Shown: positions 1 through 7,216, counted from the stretch's first letter. The stretch: 17,437 nucleotides of DNA from Firmicutes bacterium CAG:194 (GCA_000432915.1 HF995189.1:1-17437), one strand, 5' to 3'. Notes: generated by a model from the sequence alone, not told the origin. Translations and numbers: made by a program.

Positions 1-656
1 CGACGACAACCGAGGAAGGAGTCAGAACCTATACCTGTACAAGATGTGGGCATTCCTATACAGAAAGCATTGCAAAGCTTACGAGTCCGTCGCCGCAGCC
101 AACTGCAACACCGTCAGGTAAGCCGGAGACACCATCACCACAGCCAAAGGGCACCAATCTGAAGGATGACACAGGTGCAGCCTACAAGGTAACAAGTGCA
201 AATGGCAAAACACCGGCAGTGCAGTATCTGGCACCAAAGAGCGGCACCAAAGGAACGGTGACAGTTCCTTCGGAGGTCACGATCGATGGCGTAACCTACA
301 AAGTAACCTCTATCGCAGGCAATGCTTTTAAGGGCACTAAAAAGATTAAGAAGATAGTGATCGGAAGTAACATTACTTCTATCGGAAAAAATGCTTTTGC
401 AGGCTGCACAAGTCTGACAAGTATCACGATCGGAAAGAATGTGACGAAGATCGGAAAGAATGCCTTTACCGGCTGTAAAAAGCTAAAGTCGATCACAATT
501 AAGACGAAGAAGCTGACAACAAAAACCGTTAAAAAGGGAGCGTTTAACGGCATCAGCAAAAAGGTTGTGGTAAAGGTGCCAAAGAGCAAATATAAGACCT
601 ACAAAAAGCTGCTCCCGGCAAAAGGTCTGAAAAAAGCGGCAAAGATCAAAAAGTAA
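1..656 (+). CDS. BspA-type leucine-rich-repeat surface protein, 3' part only
   Basis: The reading frame is open from position 3 at the window edge to the TAA at 654-656, so this is the last 217 codons of a larger gene; a GTG at 219 is internal, not the start. Order seen: a Cys pair in TYTCTRCGHSYTE, as found between repeats of many clostridial secreted proteins; a Pro/Thr/Ser linker (PSPQPTATPSGKPETPSPQP); then LRR_5/BspA-type repeats recognisable by VTSIAGNAFKG, ITSIGKNAFAGCTSLTSI and VTKIGKNAFTGCKKLKSI; then a very basic Lys-rich end. BspA-like proteins are exported and often bind host or matrix proteins, but ligand and anchor cannot be told from this fragment. No LPXTG motif is present at the C terminus; the basic tail could hold cell-wall polymers. 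Family assignment is good, function is inference. Confidence 0.85.
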   Translation, partial: TTTEEGVRTYTCTRCGHSYTESIAKLTSPSPQPTATPSGKPETPSPQPKGTNLKDDTGAAYKVTSANGKTPAVQYLAPKSGTKGTVTVPSEVTIDGVTYKVTSIAGNAFKGTKKIKKIVIGSNITSIGKNAFAGCTSLTSITIGKNVTKIGKNAFTGCKKLKSITIKTKKLTTKTVKKGAFNGISKKVVVKVPKSKYKTYKKLLPAKGLKKAAKIKK

Positions 657-700
657 CCAACACGCTGAAAATACAGTAACCTCATATGAGAGACTGCTTA

Positions 701-774
701 GGCAGCGGAAATACAAATACAGACCTGCGAATCAACCGGAGCAGGGAAGTAATTGTATTTCTGCTGCCTTTTAC
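701..774 (+). terminator. Rho-independent terminator of the LRR gene, with nested hairpin
   Basis: The arm at 701-716 (GGCAGCGGAAATACAA) pairs with 753-768 (TTGTATTTCTGCTGCC) with one G-T pair, and is followed by TTTT at 769-772. Inside the loop a second small stem pairs CCTGC (724-728) with GCAGG (741-745). It lies 45 bases after the stop codon. Confidence 0.8.
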
Positions 775-830
775 TGCATTTTTTACTCTAAGTATTTGCA
801 AAAAGATTTTCGTGCTTTTTTCAATTATGA

Positions 831-848
831 TGTTATAATTTTTATAAT
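831..848 (+). promoter_or_regulatory. Candidate extended -10 promoter for the MBL lipoprotein gene
   Basis: TGTTATAAT at 831-839 is a perfect extended -10 element in an AT-rich stretch about 100 bases upstream of the 938 start. No good -35 hexamer sits 16-18 bases before it. A second TATAAT overlaps downstream at 843-848. Position only; no other support. Confidence 0.35.
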
Positions 849-937
849 GTATTTACGAAAATGCGATGAACAGATAGCATTATTACACACGACATTGATG
901 GAAAACAGGTTTTCATTACTGTGATAAAGGAGCGGCT

Positions 938-2311
938 ATGAAAAAAACAGGAAAATCAGGGAAACGACACAATAAGTTTCTGGCACCGCTTCTGGCACTT
1001 ATCGTGCTCCTGGCAGCATGCAGCTCGCAGGGCGGCGATAATGCACCGGATAGCAGGCAGAAGGAAGCTGTGCAGACGGAAGAGACATCGGCTGAGACAG
1101 CGGCAACGGATGAAATCAGGATGGATGGACAGCTCACAGGTGATATGCTCATGCAGCCATCCGGGGATACAGAGGGAGAAGCAGCGGATCCGGACGGATA
1201 TAGTCAGGAACCACTTGAAGTACATTACATAGATGTCGGACAGGGCAGCGCGACACTTTTAAAGAGTGGCAGGCATGCCATGCTGATTGATACCGGTGAC
1301 AGCGATCAGGGTACAAAGATACAGCTCTATCTGACAAAACAGGGCGTGGAAAATCTCGATTACCTTGTACTGACGCATCCGGATGCGGATCATATCGGCG
1401 GTGCTCCGGTCATTATTACGAAATTTGGGATCGGACAGCTTTTTCTTTCTAATTATGAGAAGGATAATAAAACAACACAAAAAGTCAGGGACGCGATGCA
1501 GTATAAAGGTCTGACTGCATCGGACTGTCAGGTTGGAGATACATATACACTTGGAAATGCATCTTTTACGATTCTTGCTCCCGTAAAAGAATATGCGGAT
1601 TCCAACAACGCATCCATTGTCATTATGGTACAAAACGGAAATAACAGATTTCTATTTACCGGAGACTGCGAAGCAGAAGCTGAGGCGGATCTGATCGCAT
1701 CCGGCGCGGATCTTAGTGCAGATGTTTACCTGGCGGGACATCACGGAAGTGACACTGCATCTTCACAGGCGTTCATGGATGCAGTCAGCCCTTCTTATGC
1801 GGTGATCAGCTGCGGTGAGGGAAACAGCTATGGGCATCCGCATGCAGAAGTCCTCAACAGATTCCGCAGCATGGGCATTCAGGTATTCCGTACAGATGAG
1901 CAGGGCGCTGTGATCGCGGAAAGTGATGGAACCGGGATCACATGGAACTGTGCACCTTCCGAGACCTGGCAGACAGGAGAACGAACTAAAAATGCACAGA
2001 CCGGTGCAGAAAATGCGGAAACACAGCCTGCAAATGAGACACCCATACAGGAGACAGATACTGCAGCCGTGCAGGATAAGCCTGCAACCCAGCAGTCAGA
2101 TGCGGTAACACTTCCTGCGCAGGAGCAGAAACCGGTTGTGGCAGACGAAACGTCGCAGGCAGGCAATTATATCGGTAATCGCAATAACGGCAAGCTGCAT
2201 AAGGCTTCCTGCAGTTATCTGCCGGATCCGCAGAATCAGGTGCCGTTTACAACAAGGGAAGAAGCAGTGGCAGCTGGTTATGATGATCCGTGTAAACGGT
2301 GCAATCCGTGA
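938..2311 (+). CDS. Lipoprotein with ComEC-like metallo-beta-lactamase domain and Ada-like Cys tail
   Basis: The 457-residue protein starts with a basic stretch, a hydrophobic core and the lipobox LLAAC, so Cys28 is probably lipidated and the protein sits on the outer face of the membrane. Residues 30-92 are an acidic low-complexity linker. Residues 93-335 form a ComEC/Rec2-type MBL domain: HYIDVGQGSATLL, LIDTG, the metal motif HPDADH (147-152), TGD (241-243), and AGHHGSD (266-272) followed by YAVISCGEGNSYGHPH. Residues 340-410 are another Thr/Gln/Glu-rich linker. The end (411-457) carries YIGNRNNGKLHKASCSYLP and CKRCNP, an Ada-like Cys/His zinc module (H421, C425, C452, C455). ComEC relatives of this type are thought to be nucleases or phosphodiesterases; the substrate is unknown. 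The start is supported by AAAGGAG six bases before ATG. There is no transmembrane channel domain, so it is not full ComEC. Confidence 0.88.
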   Translation: MKKTGKSGKRHNKFLAPLLALIVLLAACSSQGGDNAPDSRQKEAVQTEETSAETAATDEIRMDGQLTGDMLMQPSGDTEGEAADPDGYSQEPLEVHYIDVGQGSATLLKSGRHAMLIDTGDSDQGTKIQLYLTKQGVENLDYLVLTHPDADHIGGAPVIITKFGIGQLFLSNYEKDNKTTQKVRDAMQYKGLTASDCQVGDTYTLGNASFTILAPVKEYADSNNASIVIMVQNGNNRFLFTGDCEAEAEADLIASGADLSADVYLAGHHGSDTASSQAFMDAVSPSYAVISCGEGNSYGHPHAEVLNRFRSMGIQVFRTDEQGAVIAESDGTGITWNCAPSETWQTGERTKNAQTGAENAETQPANETPIQETDTAAVQDKPATQQSDAVTLPAQEQKPVVADETSQAGNYIGNRNNGKLHKASCSYLPDPQNQVPFTTREEAVAAGYDDPCKRCNP

Positions 2312-2468
2312 TGAAATATGCGCCGGGATGAGAAAACCGATTGCCGGCATTCTGACGCGATACATAAATAAAAAGCAGATGTAATGCAAATGTTTGCCGT
2401 ATGTTGGCGGAGAAACAGGCAAGCAATCCGGCGGAGTAAAAAATGATTCTGGAAAAGGGGAATACATC

Positions 2469-3368
2469 ATGGAATTGAGACATATCAGGTATTTTAAGGC
2501 TGTGGCAGAGGAAAAGAATTTTACCCGGGCGGCGGAAAAACTGGCGATCGCACAGCCACCGCTCTCAAGGCAGATCCAGGATCTCGAGGCAGAGCTTGGT
2601 ACACAGCTTTTTATCCGTTCCCCGCATAAAGTAACGCTGACAGAAGAAGGAGAACTGTTTTTGCAGTATGCATCCCAAATACTGGATCTTGTGCACCGTT
2701 CTGAGGAAGAAGTCAGGGAAAGAAAAGAAGGTCTGCAGGGAACCTTATATATTGCTTCCGTAGAAGGCTGTGGACCGCGTTTGTTTGCAGAATGGATTGC
2801 AGCATTCGGACAGCAGCACCCACATGTGCAATATAATCTCTGGAATGGCAATACGGATGATGTGAATAACCGTGTTATGAAAGGTCTGTGTGAGATCGCG
2901 ATGATCACAGCACCCTATAATACAGAAGAATTTCAGGTACTTCCGGTTTACCGGGAGCCATGGGTGGCAATGATCTCCAAGGGACATCCATTATATACGC
3001 CGGAAAATGATCCGGTAAAGCCGGATGATCTTCTGCCGTATCCGCTGTTGATCCCTTCCAGGGAATCTAGAAAAAGTGAGATTGACAAATGGTTTTCCAA
3101 TACCGGTCAGACACCTGCGATCCGCGGCAGGATCGCACATATGATGAATGCATATGAGCTGAGCCTGCACGGTGTCGGGATTTCCATTTATCCGGCTTCT
3201 ATTTCCGCAATGGCAAAGAACAAGGAAGTCTGCATCCGTAAAATAGAGCATCCGGATGCGTATGCATCCTATGCTCTCATTTGGAAAAAGGATCACACGC
3301 TTTCCCATGTGGCGCAGGAATTTCTTTCTTTTATTCGGGAAGGCATTGAAAATACAGATGAAACATGA
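2469..3368 (+). CDS. LysR-family transcriptional regulator
   Basis: The 299-residue protein has the usual LysR length. The N terminus MELRHIRYFKAVAEEKNF, FTRAAEKLAIAQPPLSRQI (winged HTH, about 18-37) and LEAELGTQLFIR are classic for the family; the pattern resembles the AlsR/BenM/CbbR side of it. Residues about 90-290 form the effector-binding domain of periplasmic-binding-protein fold. The ATG at 2469 is preferred over an upstream in-frame ATG at 2394, because the LysR homology begins here and AAAAGGGG lies about 9 bases upstream. The gene follows the MBL lipoprotein by 157 bases with no clear terminator between, so co-transcription is possible. LysR proteins usually control a neighbouring divergent gene; none is divergent here, so the target and effector cannot be named. 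Confidence 0.93.
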   Translation: MELRHIRYFKAVAEEKNFTRAAEKLAIAQPPLSRQIQDLEAELGTQLFIRSPHKVTLTEEGELFLQYASQILDLVHRSEEEVRERKEGLQGTLYIASVEGCGPRLFAEWIAAFGQQHPHVQYNLWNGNTDDVNNRVMKGLCEIAMITAPYNTEEFQVLPVYREPWVAMISKGHPLYTPENDPVKPDDLLPYPLLIPSRESRKSEIDKWFSNTGQTPAIRGRIAHMMNAYELSLHGVGISIYPASISAMAKNKEVCIRKIEHPDAYASYALIWKKDHTLSHVAQEFLSFIREGIENTDET

Positions 3369-3527
3369 TTTGTATTCACTATATTTAAAAAGTATCACAA
3401 TATATTTATAATATGTATTTCACATTATAGAGCCTGTATGTTACATTATAATCATCAAAAGGAAGTCAGGCCGGACCTCTAAAGTAACTGATCAATTTCA
3501 AAATGTAGAAAGGTTATGGTGAGTGTT
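3369..3527. other. AT-rich intergenic leader upstream of the tiny ORF
   Basis: This stretch after the LysR gene is strongly AT-rich and contains two TATAAT boxes (3407-3412 and 3447-3452) without good -35 partners at standard spacing. The part from about 3460 to 3515 could be the 5' UTR of the tiny ORF at 3528. No riboswitch class was recognised in it. Confidence 0.4.
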
Positions 3528-3599
3528 ATGAAAAAGATTATGGGTAAAATCAATGAGTTCTTTGGTGAATATTACAAGAGCTTTGGTGAAAGAATCTGA
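3528..3599 (+). CDS. Tiny ORF of 23 codons, aromatic-rich, unknown
   Basis: ATG at 3528 opens MKKIMGKINEFFGEYYKSFGERI and stops at TGA 3597-3599. GGTGA, complementary to the 5' part of the usual anti-Shine-Dalgarno sequence, lies six bases before the ATG; an alternative in-frame ATG at 3516 follows AGAAAGG too closely. Five of 23 residues are Phe or Tyr, and the peptide could form a basic amphipathic helix. It lies 50 bases before a strong terminator (3649-3680), and a second mini-ORF (3615-3647, MNQSENQTET, preceded by AGAGG) fits between. This layout could be a small secreted or membrane peptide, or a leader peptide in an attenuator. I do not recognise the sequence, and a chance ORF of this size cannot be excluded. 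Confidence 0.4.
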   Translation: MKKIMGKINEFFGEYYKSFGERI

Positions 3600-3648
3600 T
3601 CAAAGAGGCGTAAAATGAATCAGAGTGAAAATCAGACAGAGACTTAGA

Positions 3649-3680
3649 ACGGGCAGTGTATCATATACATTGCCCGTTTT
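3649..3680 (+). terminator. Strong Rho-independent terminator
   Basis: ACGGGCAGTGTAT (3649-3661) pairs with ATACATTGCCCGT (3665-3677) over 13 bp with one G-T pair and a three-base loop, followed by TTTT. It ends the short transcript containing the tiny ORF, or attenuates reading toward the ACT-hom-lysC operon. Confidence 0.85.
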
Positions 3681-3714
3681 GTGTCATGGCGACGAGGAGA
3701 ATGAATGCCATGCT

Positions 3715-3782
3715 TGCATGGGCAGACATTCGACGACCGCTGATCAGAGCGAGATTCGCGAAGCGTATCTCGTCTCTGTTGC
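3715..3782. repeat. Dispersed hairpin repeat, copy A
   Basis: Two blocks recur at 9801-9890 in the opposite order. Block 1 is 3715-3740 (26 bases, 23 identical in the other copy). Block 2 is 3741-3782 (42 bases, 37 identical) and folds as CAGAG+CGAGAT, T, CGC, loop GAA, GCG, T, ATCTCG, T, CTCTG. The differences from copy B keep the stem intact, including one C-G to T-A double change (3757 with 3765). No ORF in it is credible. Confidence 0.7.
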
Positions 3783-3858
3783 GGGCAGAAGGATTTTCGA
3801 ATGAAAAGATGGAACCCCTTCTTTATTGGGAGAAAAAAGACTTTCAAAAAATAGGGAC

Positions 3859-3887
3859 TTGCGTACAACTGGGGGATATGCTATGAT
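3859..3887 (+). promoter_or_regulatory. Promoter of the ACT-hom-lysC operon
   Basis: TTGCGT (3859-3864), a 17-base spacer, and TATGAT (3882-3887) preceded by TGC give a SigA-type promoter with extended -10. Transcription would start near 3894, about 58 bases before the ACT gene. This also argues against translation starting at the ATG at 3883, which lies inside the -10. Confidence 0.7.
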
Positions 3888-3921
3888 ATCTCTCGGCGGC
3901 ATACAGTTGTACGCCGTACAA
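3861..3921. promoter_or_regulatory. Inverted repeat around the hom operon promoter, candidate operator
   Basis: GCGTACAACTG (3861-3871) and CAGTTGTACGC (3904-3914) are perfect 11-bp inverted repeats separated by 32 bases; a third partial site, CCGTACAA, follows at 3914-3921. The left arm overlaps the -35 box and the right arm lies just after the expected start of transcription. The arms could bind a regulator on DNA or pair in the RNA only if transcription began further upstream. Confidence 0.55.
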
Positions 3922-3951
3922 AAACATTCGGAAGAATGGAGCGTGAAAGAA

Positions 3952-4395
3952 ATGGAGCAGTCTACCGGCTATTTTGTGGTAAAGCAGAAAGCATTACCGG
4001 AAGTATTGTTAAAGGTCGTGGAAGCTAAGAGGCTGATAGAGTCCGAACGTGCTGTTTCCGTGCAGGAAGCAACAGAACGGGTGGGGATCAGCCGCAGTTC
4101 TTTTTATAAGTACAAGGACGATATTTTCCCATTCCACGATACGGCGGCGGGCAGAACGATCACGCTGACCTTCCAAATGGATGATGAACCGGGATTGTTA
4201 TCGGATGTGCTCAAGATCATAGCTACATTCGGAGCAAATATATTAACCATCCATCAGAGTATTCCGATCAACGGAGTTGCCTCCCTGACGATCAGTGTAC
4301 AGATATTGCCGACAACGGCGGATGTATCCCTGATGGTCGATGAGATGGAAAAACAAAAAGGCGTACATTACGTGAAAATCATAGCTAAGGAGTAA
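3952..4395 (+). CDS. ACT-domain regulator with N-terminal HTH, PheB/UPF0735 family
   Basis: The 147-residue protein has a helix-turn-helix-like N-terminal part (about 34-55, AVSVQEATERVGISRSSFYKY) and a C-terminal ACT domain (about 69-145) with the ligand-loop signature DEPGLLSDVL at 78-87. Length and order match the PheB/UPF0735 family of small clostridial and bacillary ACT proteins. ACT domains bind amino acids. Standing first in an operon with hom and lysC, it probably senses a product such as threonine, either as an enzyme partner or as a DNA-binding regulator; this is inference. ATG 3952 is chosen because homology starts there and GGAG is 10 bases upstream; upstream ATGs at 3826 and 3883 lie in or before the promoter. 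Its 3' end carries the AAGGAG for hom, five bases apart. Confidence 0.88.
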   Translation: MEQSTGYFVVKQKALPEVLLKVVEAKRLIESERAVSVQEATERVGISRSSFYKYKDDIFPFHDTAAGRTITLTFQMDDEPGLLSDVLKIIATFGANILTIHQSIPINGVASLTISVQILPTTADVSLMVDEMEKQKGVHYVKIIAKE

Positions 4396-4400
4396 AGAAA

Positions 4401-5606
4401 ATGGTAAAAGTAGCAGTATTAGGATATGGTACAGTAGGAAGCGGTATCGTTGAGGTAATCAAAACAAATCAGGATATGGTAAATAAGAAAGCCGGAGATG
4501 AGATTGATGTCAAATATATCTTGGATCTGCGTGATTTCCCGGGAGATCCTTATGAGAATCTTGTTGTACATGATGTTGAGATTATTTTAAACGATCCTGA
4601 GGTGCTTGTGATTGCAGAAGCAATGGGCGGAGTGGAACCGGCCTATACCTTTACAAAGAGAGCACTCAGTGCAGGTAAGAGCGTATGTACATCAAATAAA
4701 GAGCTTGTTGCAAAGCATGGTGCAGAACTAATTGAGTTAGCGCGCGCTAACAAATGCAACTATATGTTTGAAGCAAGTGTCGGCGGTGGTATTCCGATCA
4801 TTCGTCCGTTAAATGCTTCTCTGACACCGGAACGTGTAGACGGTATCACCGGTATTTTAAATGGTACAACAAACTATATCCTGACAAAGATGGAAAAGGA
4901 AGGATCAGATTTTGATACAGTACTGAAGGAAGCACAGGACAAAGGCTATGCGGAGCGCAATCCGGAAGCAGATGTGGAAGGTTATGATGCATGTCGTAAG
5001 ATCGCCATTCTTTCTTCTCTGATCTATGGTAAAAATGTAAATTTTGAGCATATTTATACAGAGGGTATTACAAAGATCACAACAAATGATTTTGCATATG
5101 CAAAAAAAGCAGGCTATACGATCAAGCTGCTTGCCATGAGCAAAGAAGTGGACGGCAAATATTTTGCCATGGTAACCCCTTGCATGATCAATGACCAGAA
5201 CCCGCTTTATTTTGTAAATGATGTATTTAACGGTATTCTGGTACACGGCAATACACTGGGGAATACAATGTATTATGGAGCAGGAGCAGGTAAGCTGCCG
5301 ACAGCAAGCGCGGTTGTATCCGATATCATTGACTGTGTGAAGCATCTTGGCAAGACAGTATTCTGTTTCTGGGATAAAGAAGAACTGACATTGTCCAGCA
5401 TGGATGATTCCGTAAAGCGTTTCTTTGTTCGTGTGAAGGATGCTGATTTTGCAAAGGCAAAGGAAGTATTTGGTGATGTGGAAGAGATCGATGCACAGAT
5501 CGCAGGAGAAAAGGGCTTCTTTACACAGGCTATGAGCGAGAAAGCATTTAAAGAAAAGAGTGCACAGGTCGGTGAGATCATCAGCCGGATCCGTGTTGAG
5601 GAGTAA
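4401..5606 (+). CDS. hom: Homoserine dehydrogenase
   Basis: It reduces aspartate semialdehyde to homoserine with NAD(P)H, at the branch to threonine and methionine. The 401-residue protein shows the Rossmann motif GYGTVGSG (8-15), TSNKELVAKHG (98-107, with the expected catalytic Lys100), EASVGGGIPI (124-133), the signature GILNGTTNYILTKM (151-164) and DKGYAERNPEADVEGYDACRK (180-200, with Lys200). The C-terminal 90 residues (KRFFVRVKD to ISRIRV) look like a short, degenerate ACT domain without the usual DxPGVL loop, so feedback control may come from the separate ACT protein encoded just upstream. The start has AAGGAG eight bases before ATG, inside the end of the preceding gene, which suggests translational coupling. 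Codon use matches its neighbours. Confidence 0.96.
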   Translation: MVKVAVLGYGTVGSGIVEVIKTNQDMVNKKAGDEIDVKYILDLRDFPGDPYENLVVHDVEIILNDPEVLVIAEAMGGVEPAYTFTKRALSAGKSVCTSNKELVAKHGAELIELARANKCNYMFEASVGGGIPIIRPLNASLTPERVDGITGILNGTTNYILTKMEKEGSDFDTVLKEAQDKGYAERNPEADVEGYDACRKIAILSSLIYGKNVNFEHIYTEGITKITTNDFAYAKKAGYTIKLLAMSKEVDGKYFAMVTPCMINDQNPLYFVNDVFNGILVHGNTLGNTMYYGAGAGKLPTASAVVSDIIDCVKHLGKTVFCFWDKEELTLSSMDDSVKRFFVRVKDADFAKAKEVFGDVEEIDAQIAGEKGFFTQAMSEKAFKEKSAQVGEIISRIRVEE

Positions 5607-5620
5607 GCAGGATTACATAT

Positions 5621-5649
5621 GGAATCACACATGACAGCTCGTGTGATCC
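5621..5649 (+). other. Hairpin between hom and lysC
   Basis: GGAATCACAC (5621-5630) pairs with GTGTGATCC (5641-5649) with one bulged A and a ten-base loop. No T-run follows, so it is not a normal terminator. It may set mRNA stability or processing between the two genes. No L-box (lysine riboswitch) fits in this 74-base gap. Confidence 0.5.
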
Positions 5650-5680
5650 TAAGTGAAAATAAATACCGAGGAGTAGGAAA

Positions 5681-7000
5681 ATGAAAAAAGTAGTAAAATT
5701 TGGTGGTAGTTCATTAGCAAGTGCAGAGCAGTTTGAGAAGGTCGGAAAGATCATCCGCGCAGACAAGTCAAGATGTTATGTGGTTCCGTCTGCACCGGGG
5801 AAGAGAAACAGCAAGGATACAAAAGTAACGGATATGCTGTACAATACCTATGCACTGGCAGAAAGTGATGATGCGTTTGATAAAGAACTGGATGCGATCA
5901 AAGCAAGATATCAGGAGATCATCGACGGACTGAAATTAAAGCTTTCTCTGGATAAGGAATTTGAAGTGATCCGTGAGAACTTTAAAAAGAAAGCGGGCAG
6001 TGATTATGCAGCAAGCCGTGGGGAGTTCTTAAACGGTATCATTATGGCAAATTATCTGGGCTATGAATTCATCGATGCAGCAGAAGTGATCTTCTTTGAT
6101 GAAGACGGCAATTTTATGCCTGATCACACAAATGAAGTACTTTCCGCGCGTTTGTCAGAAACACCAAAGGCAGTTGTTCCGGGCTTCTACGGTGCAAAGC
6201 TGGATGGCAGTGTAAAGACCTTCTCCAGAGGCGGTTCCGATATCACAGGTTCTATCGTGGCTAAGGCTGCACATGTGGATGTGTATGAAAACTGGACAGA
6301 TGTATCAGGCTTTTTGATCGCTGATCCGCGTATCATTGATAATCCGAAGGGCATTGAAACAATTACCTATCGCGAACTGAGAGAGCTTTCTTACATGGGT
6401 GCTACCGTGCTGCATGAGGATGCGATCTTCCCGGTTCGTAAGGAAGGTATCCCGATCAACATCCGTAATACAAATGCGCCGAAGGACAATGGTACATGGA
6501 TCGTAGAAAGCACCTGCCAGAAGCCAAAGTACGTGATCACAGGTATTGCAGGTAAGAAGGGCTTCTGTTCCATCAATATTGAAAAGGATCTCATGAACTC
6601 CGAGATCGGTTTCGGCAGAAAGGTGCTGCAGGCATTTGAAGAAAATGAGATTTCTTTTGAACATGTACCATCCGGTATCGATACAATGACCGTATTTGTA
6701 CACCAGTCAGAATTCATGGAAAAAGAGCAGCGTGTACTGGCAGCGATCCATAAGATGGCACATCCGGACTCCATTGATCTGGAGTCTGATCTGGCACTGA
6801 TCGCAGTCGTAGGACGCGGTATGAGACAGACGCGCGGTACAGCCGGACGGATCTTCTCCGCACTGGCACATGCCAATGTCAATGTCAAGATGATCGATCA
6901 GGGATCTTCCGAGCTGAATATCATTATCGGTGTGAAAAATGAAGATTTTGATGCAGCGATCCGTGCGATCTACAATATCTTTGTTGAGGTTCAGTTATAA
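5681..7000 (+). CDS. lysC: Aspartate kinase, monofunctional, two C-terminal ACT domains
   Basis: It phosphorylates aspartate in the first step toward lysine, threonine and methionine. The 439-residue protein has KFGGSS (6-11), SRGGSDITGS (182-191), and NWTDVSGFLIADPRII (204-219), which mark the amino-acid kinase fold and the aspartate and ATP sites. The end holds two ACT domains, about 283-360 and 370-438; the second has VKMIDQGSSELNIIIGV, typical of feedback-inhibited enzymes. Size and pattern fit the class near E. coli LysC and B. subtilis YclM, encoded as one polypeptide without an internal start for a separate beta subunit. GAGGAG lies eight bases before ATG. It is third in the operon after the ACT protein and hom, 74 bases downstream of hom, and is closed by the long palindrome at 7015-7185. 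Which amino acid inhibits it cannot be read from the sequence. Confidence 0.95.
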   Translation: MKKVVKFGGSSLASAEQFEKVGKIIRADKSRCYVVPSAPGKRNSKDTKVTDMLYNTYALAESDDAFDKELDAIKARYQEIIDGLKLKLSLDKEFEVIRENFKKKAGSDYAASRGEFLNGIIMANYLGYEFIDAAEVIFFDEDGNFMPDHTNEVLSARLSETPKAVVPGFYGAKLDGSVKTFSRGGSDITGSIVAKAAHVDVYENWTDVSGFLIADPRIIDNPKGIETITYRELRELSYMGATVLHEDAIFPVRKEGIPINIRNTNAPKDNGTWIVESTCQKPKYVITGIAGKKGFCSINIEKDLMNSEIGFGRKVLQAFEENEISFEHVPSGIDTMTVFVHQSEFMEKEQRVLAAIHKMAHPDSIDLESDLALIAVVGRGMRQTRGTAGRIFSALAHANVNVKMIDQGSSELNIIIGVKNEDFDAAIRAIYNIFVEVQL

Positions 7001-7014
7001 GATAGAAATATATA

Positions 7015-7190
7015 AAAACAGAAACATCATATAGCAAGCAATCGATAGCGTAGGCGACTGAGATTTATCGCTCGTTTACCCGGCGGCGAGATCGAAACGC
7101 TCTTTTTCGACCAGAGCCGGGTAAAATACGAGCAAGATAAATCGCAAGGTAGCCAAGCGTGATTGCGGCTATATGATGTTTTTGTTTTAG
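7015..7190. repeat. Long imperfect palindrome after lysC, ending in a T-rich run
   Basis: The outer arms are AAACATCATATAGC (7022-7035) and GCTATATGATGTTT (7168-7181), continued inward by GCAATC (7038-7043) with GATTGC (7161-7166), then GATTTATC..GCTCG..TTTACCCGGC (about 7059-7083) with GCCGGGTAAAA..CGAGC..GATAAATC (about 7116-7143). The right arm runs into TTTTTGTTTT. It would fold into one very long hairpin and serve as the lysC terminator. The size is far beyond a normal terminator and suggests a small palindromic mobile repeat placed in, or forming, the terminator. Confidence 0.75.
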
Positions 7191-7216
7191 ATAGAATAAC
7201 TAAAAATGCCAAAAAG

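Noticed and set aside
2096..2908. A 270-codon open frame on the minus strand across the end of the MBL gene and the start of the LysR gene
   Set aside because: It is antisense to two well-supported genes, is rich in Cys, Ser and Pro without any family pattern, and has no ribosome site; it is a by-product of codon bias.
3656..3886. Open frames on both strands across the 3650-3880 region
   Set aside because: They are built on the terminator stem, the hairpin repeat and the promoter; none has a ribosome site or a family pattern.
5607..5680. Lysine riboswitch (L-box) before lysC
   Set aside because: The gap is 74 bases, much shorter than the roughly 170-base L-box, and its conserved core is absent.
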